Shown here: positions 63,616-64,000 of the stretch, one piece after another | Layout of the letters: every line of letters begins with the position of its first letter | Position numbering within the stretch: position 1 is the first letter of the stretch | DNA from: Mesorhizobium sp. AR02 | Lineage (GTDB): Bacteria > Pseudomonadota > Alphaproteobacteria > Rhizobiales > Rhizobiaceae | Reading direction: 5' to 3' | Assembly (NCBI RefSeq): GCF_024746835.1 | Contig: NZ_CP080530.1 | Span: forward strand, 558,001-622,000 | DNA length: 64,000 nt | Notes under the pieces: generated by a model | What the model was told of the DNA's origin: nothing | The model's database searches: none | What the model saw: only the letters and a program-made list of their open reading frames with translations | Program-made: the position numbers and the translations under genes

Positions 63616-63672
63616 GTCTTCACTCCATAGGAAGAATGCCACATTCGGATTGGGGGATATAATTTGATGCAT

Positions 63673-63794
63673 GATCCTGTATCAAGTAGCGCCTGATGAT
63701 CATTATTCTACATCAAGGCCGTTGACGGCGGCGGCATGTCAAGGTAGATACCTCATCCTGATCGTTCGGCCCATTTGATCTAGGATTATGTATC
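63673..63794. promoter_or_regulatory. Divergent promoter region with repeated TGTATCA motifs
   Basis: GATCCTGTATCA (ending about 63682) and GGATTATGTATCA (ending 63795) are similar, and ATGATCATTATT lies between them. The second overlaps the start of the XRE/HipB-like gene. HipB-type proteins bind repeats in their own promoters, so autoregulation is possible. Confidence 0.4.
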
Positions 63795-64000
63795 ATGGCC
63801 TACCAGAGCGAAAGCCTGATAACGCAAACACGCGAGGTCCGCGAGGCCTCCGGTCTTAGTCAGCGCGCCCTCAGTAAGCGCGCCGGGCTGACGCAGAGCC
63901 ATATCTCCCAAATCGAGAGCGGCAAGATGGAGCCTGGGTTGTCGAGTTTCATCGACATAACCCGCGCGCTCGATCTTGAGCTCATGCTCGTGCCGAAGAA
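63795..64000 (+). CDS. HipB-like XRE regulator, cut by the right edge
   Basis: The first 68 codons from an ATG: ITQTREVREASGLSQRALSK and RAGLTQSHISQIESGKMEPG make a standard helix-turn-helix, followed by LELMLVPKK as in HipB-like proteins. A HipA-type kinase toxin might follow outside the window; this cannot be seen. Confidence 0.72.
   Translation, partial: MAYQSESLITQTREVREASGLSQRALSKRAGLTQSHISQIESGKMEPGLSSFIDITRALDLELMLVPK

Overview
The window is high-GC alphaproteobacterial DNA of a rhizobial kind (Rhizobium/Sinorhizobium/Agrobacterium/Ochrobactrum-like). Gene families point there: DUF736 proteins, a pRiA4b ORF-3-like protein, RIT (recombinase-in-trio) elements, alphaproteobacterial-style PHO boxes and a possible FixK box. 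The many insertion sequences, gene fragments and truncated operons suggest a large plasmid or an accessory genomic island. I ran no database search, so the taxonomy is inference.

Layout. (1) 1-4.9 kb: the N-terminal part of a MalT/LuxR-like ATPase regulator, an intact IS5-family element with 16-bp ends and a 4-bp target repeat, a metC-like PLP enzyme and an Lrp/AsnC regulator. (2) 5.0-19.9 kb: a phosphonate (C-P lyase) regulon. A divergent PhnF-type GntR/UTRA repressor controls phnM-G-H-I-J-K-L. A second operon on the same strand carries a Tat-exported family-5 solute-binding protein, a GpdQ-like phosphodiesterase, two Opp/Dpp ATPases, two Opp/Dpp permeases, a DUF1045 2H-phosphoesterase and PhnN. 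Both promoters carry the same pair of sites, a PHO box and a palindrome centred on GACATGTC, so the importer appears to belong to the regulon. No phnCDE and no phnP are present in the window.

(3) 19.9-28.7 kb: a group II intron whose catalytic domain V is split by a RIT element, whose own ritB is split by a second RIT element. Both insertions can be resolved to the base, and both show the same unusual end structure. (4) 28.7-38.9 kb: an IS1380 fragment, an IS5-family element (here IS5-A), a truncated three-subunit amino/imino-acid dehydrogenase with a divergent ridA, a second IS5-family type (IS5-B) splitting an oxidoreductase remnant, an MFS transporter, an IS66-family element carrying a passenger gene, and an IS5 remnant. 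(5) 39-45 kb: a Baeyer-Villiger-type monooxygenase, IS remnants, an EgtD-like methyltransferase and a class I methyltransferase.

(6) 45-54 kb: a broken integrase with a small DNA-binding/coiled-coil partner, two DUF736 genes (one without a start), a Fic protein, a methyltransferase, and IS6/IS5 elements with rearranged ends. (7) 54-64 kb: small hypothetical genes, an XRE-type regulator followed by a PIN-toxin remnant, a PAS-GGDEF cyclase, a GGDEF-EAL protein cut by nested IS5 copies, IS66 and IS6 fragments, an aldose-1-epimerase-like gene, cysQ, and the start of a HipB-like regulator at the right edge.

The functional core is the phosphonate regulon. Phosphate starvation (PHO box) and a pathway-specific repressor would jointly control import and C-P bond cleavage. 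The importer would bring in a substrate that may be esterified, and the GpdQ-like and 2H enzymes would deal with phosphoester or cyclic-phosphate bonds. PhnN returns the ribose product to PRPP.
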